Shown piece by piece: positions 27,562-35,419 of a DNA stretch of 64,000 nucleotides (position 1 is its first letter; each line of letters begins with the position of its first letter). Made by a program: the position numbers and the translations under genes. Origin of the DNA: Pseudomonadota bacterium (GTDB lineage: Bacteria; Pseudomonadota; Alphaproteobacteria; SP197); NCBI GenBank assembly GCA_039028155.1, contig JBCCIS010000003.1:107808-171807 (forward strand). Direction: 5' to 3'. The notes under the pieces were generated by a model. The model was not told where the DNA came from. It ran no database searches and saw only the letters and a program-made list of their open reading frames with translations.

Positions 27562-28746
27562 AGCGGCGAGTGCTCGTGTCAGGTCGTCCTTAACGTCTTC
27601 GGCGTCTTCCAGACCGACATGCAGGCGCACCAGACCGTCACCGATGCCAAGATGATCGCGATCCTCCTGGCTCAGCCGCTGATGTGTTGTGGTCGCGGGA
27701 TGGGTGATGAGACTCTTCGAGTCACCCAGATTGTTCGAGATATCGATCAGCTTGAGCGCGTTCAGGAAACGGAACGCACGGTCCTTGCCGCCATCCAGCT
27801 CGAACGATAGGACACTGCCGCCGTCCGACATCTGTTGTTGCACCAGCGCGCGTTGCGGATGGCTGGCCAGCGTCGGATAGAGCGTGCGGATGATGCCGTT
27901 GCGGGTCTCCAGATGGCTCGCCACGTCAAACGCGTTCTGGCAATGGCGCGCTACTCTGAGATCGAGTGTCTCCAATCCCTTTAACAGGAGCCACGCGTTG
28001 AATGGGCTCAGCGACGGACCGGTGTGGCGCATGAACGGCACCAGGTTGTCCTTCACAAAATCGTCGCTGGCCAGGATGGCGCCGCCCAGGCAGCGGCCCT
28101 GCCCGTCGATATGTTTGGTCGCCGAATAGACAACGACATCGGCGCCCAGTTCCAGTGGCTTTTGCAGCAATGGTGAGGCGAAGACATTGTCGACCACCAC
28201 GGCCGCGCCCGCCTCGTGCGCGAGGTCGCAGACCGCCGGCAGATCGATAATCTCCAGAGTTGGGTTGGACGGCGTTTCCAGGAACACGGCCTTGGCGCCC
28301 GGCTTCAAGGCGTCGCGCCACTGGTCCAGATCGGTGCCGTCAACCAGGGTCGTGACGACGCCATAGCGCGGCAAAATTTCAGTGACGATATAGTGGCACG
28401 ATCCGAACAGGGCGCGTGACGCGACCACCCGATCGCCCGCTTTCAACTGGCACATCAGGGACGCGAACACCGCGGCCATGCCGCTCGACGTGGCACGGCA
28501 GGCTTCGGCGCCTTCCAACAAGCGCAGGCGTTCCTCGAACATGCCGACGGTCGGGTTGCCGTAGCGTGAGTAGATATAGCGGGGATCATTGCCTTTGAAG
28601 GCGGCCTCGGCCGCTTCGGCAGTCTCGTAGACGTAACCCGACGTCATATAGAGCGCTTCCGACGTCTCGGCGAACGCGCTTCGCGCCAGACCGCCGCGCA
28701 CAAGCTCGGTCTGGGGACGGTAGGTCGGGGTATTCGTGTCGGTCAT
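27559..28746 (-). CDS. metZ: O-succinylhomoserine sulfhydrylase
   Basis: 395 residues from ATG 28746 with GGAGG upstream. It belongs to the Cys/Met metabolism PLP family: YIYSRYGNPTVGMFEERL, ATSSGMAAVFASL, VDNVFASPLLQKPLELGADVVVYSATKHIDGQG (PLP lysine K211) and LSFELDGG. The alphaproteobacterial MetZ converts O-succinylhomoserine and sulfide to homocysteine. MetZ identity over cystathionine gamma-synthase or lyase is supported by the opening RPQTELVRGGLARSAFAETSEALYMTSGYVY and by the SAM-II riboswitch plus terminator upstream, which would shut the gene off when SAM is abundant. The stop codon abuts a repeat-like sequence. Confidence 0.93.
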   Translation of the reverse strand: MTDTNTPTYRPQTELVRGGLARSAFAETSEALYMTSGYVYETAEAAEAAFKGNDPRYIYSRYGNPTVGMFEERLRLLEGAEACRATSSGMAAVFASLMCQLKAGDRVVASRALFGSCHYIVTEILPRYGVVTTLVDGTDLDQWRDALKPGAKAVFLETPSNPTLEIIDLPAVCDLAHEAGAAVVVDNVFASPLLQKPLELGADVVVYSATKHIDGQGRCLGGAILASDDFVKDNLVPFMRHTGPSLSPFNAWLLLKGLETLDLRVARHCQNAFDVASHLETRNGIIRTLYPTLASHPQRALVQQQMSDGGSVLSFELDGGKDRAFRFLNALKLIDISNNLGDSKSLITHPATTTHQRLSQEDRDHLGIGDGLVRLHVGLEDAEDVKDDLTRALAA

Positions 28747-28763
28747 GACGCGGCCTCCAATTG

Positions 28764-28788
28764 AAAAAACCCCAACCGGCAGAGGGGT
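28764..28788 (-). terminator. Intrinsic terminator in the metZ leader
   Basis: On the minus strand ACCCC (28788-28784), a ten-base loop and GGGGT (28773-28769) are followed by five more T. It lies between the SAM-II aptamer and the metZ start codon, which suggests transcriptional attenuation coupled to SAM binding. Confidence 0.7.
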
Positions 28789-28814
28789 CAGGGCTTTCGT
28801 TTCGGAAACCGCGA

Positions 28815-28870
28815 CCTCTTTAGCGTTTTGTTTAACGTGGCCGCAAGCCGGTCGGCACAAATCACCACGT
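28815..28870 (-). promoter_or_regulatory. SAM-II riboswitch aptamer upstream of metZ
   Basis: The minus-strand leader contains the SAM-II core. ACGTGG (28870-28865) pairs with CCACGT (28840-28835) as P1. Between and after them are GTGATTTG, CCGACCGGCTTGC, TTAAACAAA and GCTAAAGAGG, the conserved pseudoknot and loop segments of the alphaproteobacterial metA/metZ element. It binds S-adenosylmethionine. The identification is by recalled consensus and gene context. Confidence 0.88.
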
Positions 28871-28936
28871 GATTTGCTAGGTAATCCCGCAAGCCCCGCG
28901 TGTCAAGGGGCGTACTGAGCGGTCCGGTCTATAGGG

Positions 28937-29560
28937 CTAGAGGCCGGGGTGCGTGGTGATGCCTTCGATGACCATCTCGACGGCAATGGCCAGGACAATC
29001 ATGCCGGCCAGCCGGTTGATCACCAACAGGCCGGCCGTGCCCAGCACGCGCCCGATCGGCCCCGCCGCGCAGTAGGCAATCGCGACGGTGACGCCGAGGC
29101 CCAGAATGATGAGCGAGATGATGCCTTGATGCTCGATCCCGGCGCTCTCGTGCGATTCGACAATGACCTTGGCGATCGCCCCGGCTCCGCCCAGCATCGG
29201 TATGCCGATCGGTACAATGCCAATATGGGTCCCGGATTGCCCGGTGACTTCGTCCTCGACGTCGACCTCCGGCATGGGTGTCATGGCCAGCATTTGCAGG
29301 CCGACGATGGCGATCACGATCCCGCCGGCGATCTGGAACGATGGCAGCGACGAACCCAGCGCTTCGACCACACTCTCGCCTGTGTATTGAAACAGCAGCA
29401 GCGTGATCGTCACGGTGACGGCCGCGGCCAGCGCCGCCTTGATCCGGCCGTTGCTCGTCAAATGCGCGGTCAACGCCAAGAACAAGGGGATGCTCGTGAA
29501 GGGATCGACCAGGGCCAGCAGCCCGACCGTAAACCGCGTGTACTCAGACCAGGTTTCCAA
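28937..29560 (-). CDS. MarC-family integral membrane protein
   Basis: 207 residues from a TTG at 29560. Six hydrophobic segments and the MarC marks are visible: LLALVDPFTSIPLFLALTA, the central FQIAGGIVIAIVGLQML, and the late TAGLLVINRLAGMIVLAIAVEMVIEGI. The family was once linked to multiple antibiotic resistance, but its function is unsettled. It lies upstream of the metZ leader on the same strand and is probably independently transcribed. Confidence 0.9.
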   Translation of the reverse strand: METWSEYTRFTVGLLALVDPFTSIPLFLALTAHLTSNGRIKAALAAAVTVTITLLLFQYTGESVVEALGSSLPSFQIAGGIVIAIVGLQMLAMTPMPEVDVEDEVTGQSGTHIGIVPIGIPMLGGAGAIAKVIVESHESAGIEHQGIISLIILGLGVTVAIAYCAAGPIGRVLGTAGLLVINRLAGMIVLAIAVEMVIEGITTHPGL

Positions 29561-29777
29561 GATTCGATCCCAGACAATTCATCGCCAATGCCCCGGGGCC
29601 CATCGGCAACGGTCGACGGCCTTCTCGGCCACGCCTCCACGTTTTCGCAGCGCCCCGCGCCAAGCAATAAACCACCAACCGGCCTGTGCCAACACCGTGG
29701 CGCCAGCGCCAAGGCTTGTCATTGTCGCGAATGCCTGTTTTTAGTGTACCCGGCGGGTTGATGAGGGGACTCAGAGG

Positions 29778-30404
29778 ATGTCGTGGGAATTGTGGATCGC
29801 CTTCGTGGTGGCCAGTTCGGCGCTGTTAGCGATACCAGGGCCGACGGTCTTGATCGTCGTGAGCTATGCGCTCGGCAAGGGCCGGCAAAGCGCGTGGGCG
29901 ACCGTGCCGGGCCTGACGCTGGGCGACTTTGTCGCCATGACCATCTCGTTGATGGGTGCCGGCGCGGTCCTGGCGGCCTCGGCTGAGCTTTTCACGATCC
30001 TGAAACTCGCCGGCGCCGGCTACCTGATCTGGCTTGGCGTCAAGCTGTGGCGCGCCCGGGCCGATCCCGGTGCGACCGTCGGCGCGGCCATCGATGGCGA
30101 GGGCCGGCGGATGTTCTGGAACAGTTTCGTCGTGACGGCGCTGAACCCCAAGAGCATCGTCTTCTTTATTGCCTTTGTGCCCCAATTCATCGATCCCACC
30201 GCGCCGGTGTTCTGGCAGTTCGTCGTCTTGGAATCGACGTTCCTGTTCCTGGCGGCGGTCAACGGCGTCATCTGGGCGGTCTTGGCCGGCAACATGCGCG
30301 CGCGGTTCCAGCGCCCCGCGACGCTGCGCCTGGCCAACCGGATCGGCGGTTCGTTTCTGATCGGCGCCGGTCTGTTGACCGCCTTCGCGCGACGCGCTGG
30401 CTAA
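29778..30404 (+). CDS. LysE/RhtB-family amino-acid exporter
   Basis: 208 residues, the family length. It opens MSWELWIAFVVASSALLAIPGPTVLIVVSYALGKG, with the conserved P-G-P in TM1, and has GYLIWLGVKLWRA and NPKSIVFFIAFVPQFI, all LysE signatures. It would export an amino acid or derivative. It is followed by the cyclopropane synthase gene after 6 bp and may head a run through cfa and the first DHA2 transporter genes. Confidence 0.92.
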   Translation: MSWELWIAFVVASSALLAIPGPTVLIVVSYALGKGRQSAWATVPGLTLGDFVAMTISLMGAGAVLAASAELFTILKLAGAGYLIWLGVKLWRARADPGATVGAAIDGEGRRMFWNSFVVTALNPKSIVFFIAFVPQFIDPTAPVFWQFVVLESTFLFLAAVNGVIWAVLAGNMRARFQRPATLRLANRIGGSFLIGAGLLTAFARRAG

Positions 30405-30410
30405 CTTCGG

Positions 30411-31712
30411 GTGGGCGATGAACGGCGGCTCCGGGCGGCGCGGCGCGCGATCGCCCTGCTGCGCGAGCGGGTCGACGCGCACTTTTCGATCCGCTTGTGG
30501 GATGGATCGCTGGAGCCGCTGGGGACCACGGTAGTGCCTGGCCTTGCCATTCAGATCAACACGCCGGGCGTGCTGCCGTCGGTGCTGCGCCGGCCCAGCC
30601 TTGACCGGCTGATCCGTCACTATGCCCACGGTCGTCTGGATATCGAGGGCGGCACGCTGATTGATATCGCCGGACCGTTCGCGGTCGACAAGGCGGCGCG
30701 GCGGCGGCTCAAGACCGTCAACAAACGCGCGCTCGTGACCGCGCTGTGGCCGCTGTTGATCGCCAAGGGTGATCACCCTGACGCCAGCCGGCAGTTCGGC
30801 GACGACGCGGAAGGCGCGGAGCGCGCCAGCGACGACAACCGGCGCTTCATCCAGTTCCACTATGACGTCGGCAACGACTTCTACCGTCTCTTTCTGGACC
30901 CCCGGATGCAGTACTCCTGCGCCTGGTACCCGACATGGGAAACCGGACTGGATGACGCTCAGGAAGCCAAGCTCGACACTACCTGCCGTAAACTTCGCCT
31001 GAAGCCGGGTGACCGTCTGCTCGATATCGGCTGCGGCTGGGGCGGCCTATTGCTTCACGCCGCACAGAACTACGGCATCACCGGCCATGGCGTCACCTTG
31101 TCGGAAGAGCAACTGGCCTTGGCGCAAGAGCGTGTCGATGAGCTGGGTCTCAGCGACCGCATCACGCTGGAACTTAAGGACTATCAGAACCTTGATGGCC
31201 AGTTCGATAAGATCGCGTCCATCGGCATGTATGAACACATTGGCCTCGACAACATTCCCGCCTACTTTTCCAAGGTGCAGACCCTGCTCGCCGAAGGCGG
31301 ACTGTTCCTCAACCACGCGATCTCACGTGGCGCCAAGAAACGTAAGAAGCGCTTTTCCAAGCGCCCCGAACAACAGGCACTGCAGAAGTACATTTTCCCC
31401 GGTGGCGAACTCGACGATATCGGCCACACGATCGCGGCGATGGAGCAGCACGGTTTCGAGGTCCACGATGTCGAGGGCTGGCGCGAACATTACCAAAAGA
31501 CGACGCGGATCTGGTGCGAGCGGCTGACCGCCCGGCGCGAAGAGGCGGAGGCGCTGGTCGGACCGGAGACCTACCGCATTTGGGTCGCCTATCTTGGCGG
31601 CTGTTCCCTGGCGTTCCAACGCGGCTCGGCGCGTATCTATCAGACGCTTGCGGGTAAGTCGGCAAAGGGCCCGGCCGCCGTGCCGCCCAGTCGCGCTGAT
31701 CTCTATCGCTGA
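30411..31712 (+). CDS. cfa: Cyclopropane-fatty-acyl-phospholipid synthase-like protein
   Basis: 433 residues from GTG 30411. The C-terminal two-thirds is a SAM methyltransferase: FYRLFLDPRMQYSCAWY, LLDIGCGWGGLLLHAAQNYGITGHGVTLSEEQ and FDKIASIGMYEHIG with the Glu used by Cfa, then KYIFPGGELDDIG. The N-terminal third is the lipid-binding domain. Cfa adds a methylene from SAM to unsaturated lipid acyl chains, hardening membranes against acid, salt and solvent. It follows the LysE gene by 6 bp and precedes three efflux transporters, a combination that suggests envelope stress defence. Confidence 0.9.
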   Translation: MGDERRLRAARRAIALLRERVDAHFSIRLWDGSLEPLGTTVVPGLAIQINTPGVLPSVLRRPSLDRLIRHYAHGRLDIEGGTLIDIAGPFAVDKAARRRLKTVNKRALVTALWPLLIAKGDHPDASRQFGDDAEGAERASDDNRRFIQFHYDVGNDFYRLFLDPRMQYSCAWYPTWETGLDDAQEAKLDTTCRKLRLKPGDRLLDIGCGWGGLLLHAAQNYGITGHGVTLSEEQLALAQERVDELGLSDRITLELKDYQNLDGQFDKIASIGMYEHIGLDNIPAYFSKVQTLLAEGGLFLNHAISRGAKKRKKRFSKRPEQQALQKYIFPGGELDDIGHTIAAMEQHGFEVHDVEGWREHYQKTTRIWCERLTARREEAEALVGPETYRIWVAYLGGCSLAFQRGSARIYQTLAGKSAKGPAAVPPSRADLYR

Positions 31713-31733
31713 CGCGTTGGGAGCGCCAGCGCG

Positions 31734-33272
31734 GTGGCGATGATAACCGATGACAACCGGCGTTGGTGGGTCGCGGGCACCATGGGGCTTCCGCTCATCA
31801 CGCTGACCATCGACGTGTTTGGTGTCACCGTCGCCCTTCCCTCGATCGGTCGCGATCTCAACACCGGCACCGTCACGCTTGCCTGGGTTATCAATGCGTT
31901 CATGCTGGGCTTCGCCAGCATGCTGATCGTCGGCGGCCGGCTTGGCGATCTTCTGGGCCGGCGCAAGTTGCTGCTTGCCGGCGTCGTGCTCTTCGTCGCC
32001 TCTTCCATACTGTCCGGCCTTGCGCCATCCGGATCCTGGCTGATCGCGGCGCGTGGGATCCAGGGCGTCGCGGGCGGTTTTGTCTACGCCAACTCACTTT
32101 CTGTGGTGGCGAACGCCTTCCCCAGCGAACAACGCCATCTCGGTATCAGTTTGTGGATTGGCATCGGTGCCGTCGGTTCGGCGGTCGGACCGTTTGTCGG
32201 CGGCTTGTTGACCGAAGAACTGTCATGGCGCTGGTTTTTCCTTTTGAACGTGCCCATCGGCGCGGTCGCCGTCATCATGACGTTCCTGTTGGTCAAGGAA
32301 TCCCGCGATGAAGAGGCACCGCCAAAGATCGACTGGTTCGGCTGCGCGCTTTCGGTCGCCGGCCTCGTCCTCATCGTCATGGGACTGCAACTGGCCGGCA
32401 ATCTCGGCTGGTCGTCATTGACCGTTTGGGCATGCCTTGTTGTCGGTCTCGCCGTTTCGGCTGCCTTCATCGTGTTCGAGACCAAGACCAGGTTCCCCTT
32501 GATCGACTTCCAGTTGTTCCGAAACCGTAACTTCGGCAGCAGCGCGTCCGTCGGCTTCGTGATCAACTTCACGCTGGGCGCGTTGATGTTGTATCTGGCG
32601 CTCTACCTTCAGCACGTTTTGAAGCTCTCGCCGCTTTCCGCTGGCCTGGTGTTTCTTGGGTACTCCGGCATGATGGCGGTGATATCGACGTCCAATGCGT
32701 ATTTCATGAACCGCTGGGGCGCACGGCGGACGATGGCCACGGGCATGCTGTTGAATGCCGCCAGCTTTCTGGTCCTTGCGTTCGCGGAGCCGACAACCGG
32801 TCTGGTCATCATCGTCGCGGCTCTCGTCTTGGGTGGCGCCGGCCAATCGTTCGCCTACACGACCGCGACATCGCTGGCCATGGCGTCCGTGTCCGAGCAG
32901 AAATCCGGCGCCGCATCCGGCGCTGTTGGCATGATCAGGATTTCCGCCACGACGGTTGGCGTGGCCGTTTCGACAGCGGTCTTCAAGGCGATCGAAAACG
33001 GAGAGCTGGTATCGCATATCGGCAAGGCCGGTGGTCGTCTGACGCGCGCGGAGGCCCGCGACATTCACGTCTTGGTGGCCGGTTCCGATCAGGCCGCCGC
33101 TAAGCTGGCCCATGACGTACCGGCAGCCGCGGGCAAGATGTCGGACATCGTCAATCAGGCTTTGATGGCGGGCTTCGGCGGCGCGATGTTTCTTTGCGTT
33201 GCTGCATCGGTGGTTGGTTTAATGGTCGCCTTCCTGGCCCGGTCGCGACCTCCGGCTGGCGAAAAGAGCTGA
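31734..33272 (+). CDS. DHA2-type MFS efflux transporter, paralog 1 of 3
   Basis: 512 residues from GTG 31734; the start is set by alignment with its two paralogs, all with seven residues up to the TDD/TED aspartate. It has fourteen membrane segments. Motif A GGRLGDLLGRRK follows TM2, and motif C-like GIGAVGSAVGPFVGGLLTEELSWRWFF lies in TM5, as in QacA/EmrB drug:H+ antiporters. It ends in a long extracytoplasmic stretch (RLTRAEARDIHVLVAGSDQAAAKLAHDVP) shared by the paralogs. The substrate is unknown. It begins 21 bp after cfa. Confidence 0.92.
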   Translation: MAMITDDNRRWWVAGTMGLPLITLTIDVFGVTVALPSIGRDLNTGTVTLAWVINAFMLGFASMLIVGGRLGDLLGRRKLLLAGVVLFVASSILSGLAPSGSWLIAARGIQGVAGGFVYANSLSVVANAFPSEQRHLGISLWIGIGAVGSAVGPFVGGLLTEELSWRWFFLLNVPIGAVAVIMTFLLVKESRDEEAPPKIDWFGCALSVAGLVLIVMGLQLAGNLGWSSLTVWACLVVGLAVSAAFIVFETKTRFPLIDFQLFRNRNFGSSASVGFVINFTLGALMLYLALYLQHVLKLSPLSAGLVFLGYSGMMAVISTSNAYFMNRWGARRTMATGMLLNAASFLVLAFAEPTTGLVIIVAALVLGGAGQSFAYTTATSLAMASVSEQKSGAASGAVGMIRISATTVGVAVSTAVFKAIENGELVSHIGKAGGRLTRAEARDIHVLVAGSDQAAAKLAHDVPAAAGKMSDIVNQALMAGFGGAMFLCVAASVVGLMVAFLARSRPPAGEKS

Positions 33273-33401
33273 GGTGATGGCGCTGATCGGGCGAGCGACT
33301 TATCGTGTGTGGCTTGACGGTCGGGGCGGCTGTTCGCCGGCCTTTCAGCGTCGCCTAGCAGCGCCGATCCTTGCCACTGAGATGTCGTGGGTACCGGTGC
33401 G

Positions 33402-34940
33402 ATGACGATCATAACGGACGACAACCGCCGCTGGTGGGTCGCAGGCGCCATGGCGCTGCCTCTCGTGGTGCTGACCCTCGACTATTTCGGCGTGTCCGTT
33501 GCCCTGCCCGCTATTGGACGCGACCTCAAGATCGGCACGGTGACCCTGGCCTGGATCATCAACGCTTACATGCTGGGTTTGGCAAGCATGCTGATCGTCG
33601 GCGGCCGGCTTGGCGATTTGCTCGGCCGGCGAAAGATGCTGTTCGCCGGCGTCACGGTCTTTGTCGTAGCGTCCGTCGTCTGCGGCCTCGCACCGACCGG
33701 TGCCGTGCTTGTCGGCGCGCGCGCTGTCCAGGGTGCGGCCGCCGGGTTCATCTTCACCAACACGCTCTCCATCGTCACCAATGCGTTTCCCAGTGACCAG
33801 CGGAATGTCGGCGTTAGCTTTTGGGTTGGCATCGGTGCCGTCGGCTCGGCGATCGGTCCGTTCGTCGGTGGCCTGCTGACCGAATTGGTGTCATGGCGCT
33901 GGTTCTTTTTCCTGAACGCGCCGTTCTGCATCGCCACCCTGGCCTTTTTGCTGCTGCTGATACGCGAGTCACGTGACGAGGAATCGCCGCCGAAGATCGA
34001 CTGGTTGGGTTGCGCCACGTCGATTGGCGGACTCGCCTGCGTGGTGCTGGGGCTGCAGCTCGCCGGCAATGTCGGCTGGACGGCCTGGGCGGTCTGGCTG
34101 TCTCTGGCCATCGGTGTGACCCTCCTGATCGCCTTCCTCATGATCGAAAACAGGGTCGCGTTCCCGCTGATCGACTTCCAGCTGTTCAAGAGCCGCGATT
34201 TCGGTAGCTGCGCCAGCGTCGGCTTCCTGATCAACCTTTCGCTTGGTTCGCTCATGCTGTTTCTGGCGCTTTACCTGCAGCATGTTCTGAACCTTTCGCC
34301 CATAGGCGCTGGGCTCGTGTTTCTGGGCTATTCGGTCATGCTGGCGATTACCGCGTCATCCAATGCGTTCGTCTTGAACCGGTTGGGCGCGCGCCAGACC
34401 ATGGCGGCCGGTATGCTGCTGAACGGTCTGAGCTTCCTGATCCTCGTCTTCTCGGAGATGACAACCGGTGTTGCCGTCATCGTCGGCGCGCTCGTCCTGG
34501 GCGGCGCCGGCCAGGCGCTAGCCTATACGACATCGACATCCCTGGCGGTGGGCTCCGTGTCCGAACAAAAAACCGGGGCGGCGTCCGGTATTGTCAGCAT
34601 GGTCAGAATGGTCGCGGTCACGATCGGTGTCGCTATCTCGACCGCGCTTTTCAAGTTTCTTGAGACCGGCGCTATGGTATCGCTGATCGGCAAGGCCGGC
34701 GGCGACCTGTCGCGCGCGGAGGTGCGGGACATTCACGTGTTGGTGGCCGGCTCCGACCAGTCGGCCACCAAGCTCGCCCACGATGTACCGGCGGCCGCCG
34801 ATGAGATGCCGATGATCGTCGATCAGGCCCTGATGGCTGGATTCGGTGGCGTCATGATCATGTGCGTCGCCGTGTCGATCATCGGCTTGGCGGCAGCCTT
34901 CGTGGCGCGCCCAAACAAACCGGATGCGGTCGACGACTAA
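33402..34940 (+). CDS. DHA2-type MFS efflux transporter, paralog 2 of 3
   Basis: 512 residues from ATG 33402, aligned with the other two copies (MTIITDDNRRWW). It is very similar to paralog 1 throughout, including GGRLGDLLGRRK, GIGAVGSAIGPFVGGLLTELVSWRWFF, KIDWLGCATSIGGL and the loop AEVRDIHVLVAGSDQSATKLAHDVPAA. It is a drug:H+ antiporter by family; the substrate is unknown. The 129-bp gap to paralog 1 and strong similarity indicate tandem duplication, with paralogs 1 and 2 the closer pair. Confidence 0.92.
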   Translation: MTIITDDNRRWWVAGAMALPLVVLTLDYFGVSVALPAIGRDLKIGTVTLAWIINAYMLGLASMLIVGGRLGDLLGRRKMLFAGVTVFVVASVVCGLAPTGAVLVGARAVQGAAAGFIFTNTLSIVTNAFPSDQRNVGVSFWVGIGAVGSAIGPFVGGLLTELVSWRWFFFLNAPFCIATLAFLLLLIRESRDEESPPKIDWLGCATSIGGLACVVLGLQLAGNVGWTAWAVWLSLAIGVTLLIAFLMIENRVAFPLIDFQLFKSRDFGSCASVGFLINLSLGSLMLFLALYLQHVLNLSPIGAGLVFLGYSVMLAITASSNAFVLNRLGARQTMAAGMLLNGLSFLILVFSEMTTGVAVIVGALVLGGAGQALAYTTSTSLAVGSVSEQKTGAASGIVSMVRMVAVTIGVAISTALFKFLETGAMVSLIGKAGGDLSRAEVRDIHVLVAGSDQSATKLAHDVPAAADEMPMIVDQALMAGFGGVMIMCVAVSIIGLAAAFVARPNKPDAVDD

Positions 34941-35164
34941 GGCGCCGTGACCTGGTAGTTCCGATTAAGGCGTTCAACGCGCAGCGGATTGAACTCGTAG
35001 CAGTCATCTGGCGAGCGGCCGCGTCCACATGTCGGCTTCACCGGTTGCCGTTCGATGGCGACGCATGTCGCCAGCGGCGCGCTCATCAGAAATACCAAAA
35101 ATCCGCGCCGGCCAAGGCCCTTTTCAGTGCGCTGCGTCGACGCTGTCGTAGCGTGTTTCTTCAT
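34937..35164 (-). CDS. Small exported protein, possible Tat/lipoprotein
   Basis: 75 residues from ATG 35164. The N-terminus has KGLGRRGFLVFLMSAPLATC: a twin Arg, a hydrophobic stretch and a lipobox-like LATC. The mature part is short with two further Cys. The start lacks a clear Shine-Dalgarno sequence. It lies in the 479-base gap between paralogs 2 and 3 of the DHA2 array on the opposite strand, with its last four bases overlapping paralog 2. It is unrecognised, and could be spurious. Confidence 0.45.
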   Translation of the reverse strand: MKKHATTASTQRTEKGLGRRGFLVFLMSAPLATCVAIERQPVKPTCGRGRSPDDCYEFNPLRVERLNRNYQVTAP

Positions 35165-35190
35165 GGTGAGGAATCTATCAAGCTGCGCCA

Positions 35191-35220
35191 GAAAACAAAA
35201 GAGCGCCGGGCTGGGAGCCC
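35191..35220 (-). terminator. Degenerate terminator-like sequence
   Basis: GAAAACAAAAGAGCGCCGGGC (35191-35211) matches 37103-37123 at all but one base. At 37112 the block is half of a full terminator stem. Here only GGGC/GCCC (35208-35211, 35217-35220) can pair. On the minus strand it ends in TTTTGTTTTC but follows no gene. Confidence 0.4.
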
Positions 35221-35419
35221 ATGACGACGAGGTGGTGACCTTGGTCGAGCCGGCGACCTGTTGTATACCGTTTACCTGTCTGACCACGTGATCGCGTGCT
35301 GTTCAGAGCGGCTCGGTGCACAGCCACCTGATGCTAGCCGATAGGTCGCCCTGGCACCAAGTGCCGCGCCGCCAAGCGGCGCCGATCCCAACCGTTGGGC
35401 TGCGCAGGGGGAAGAATCA

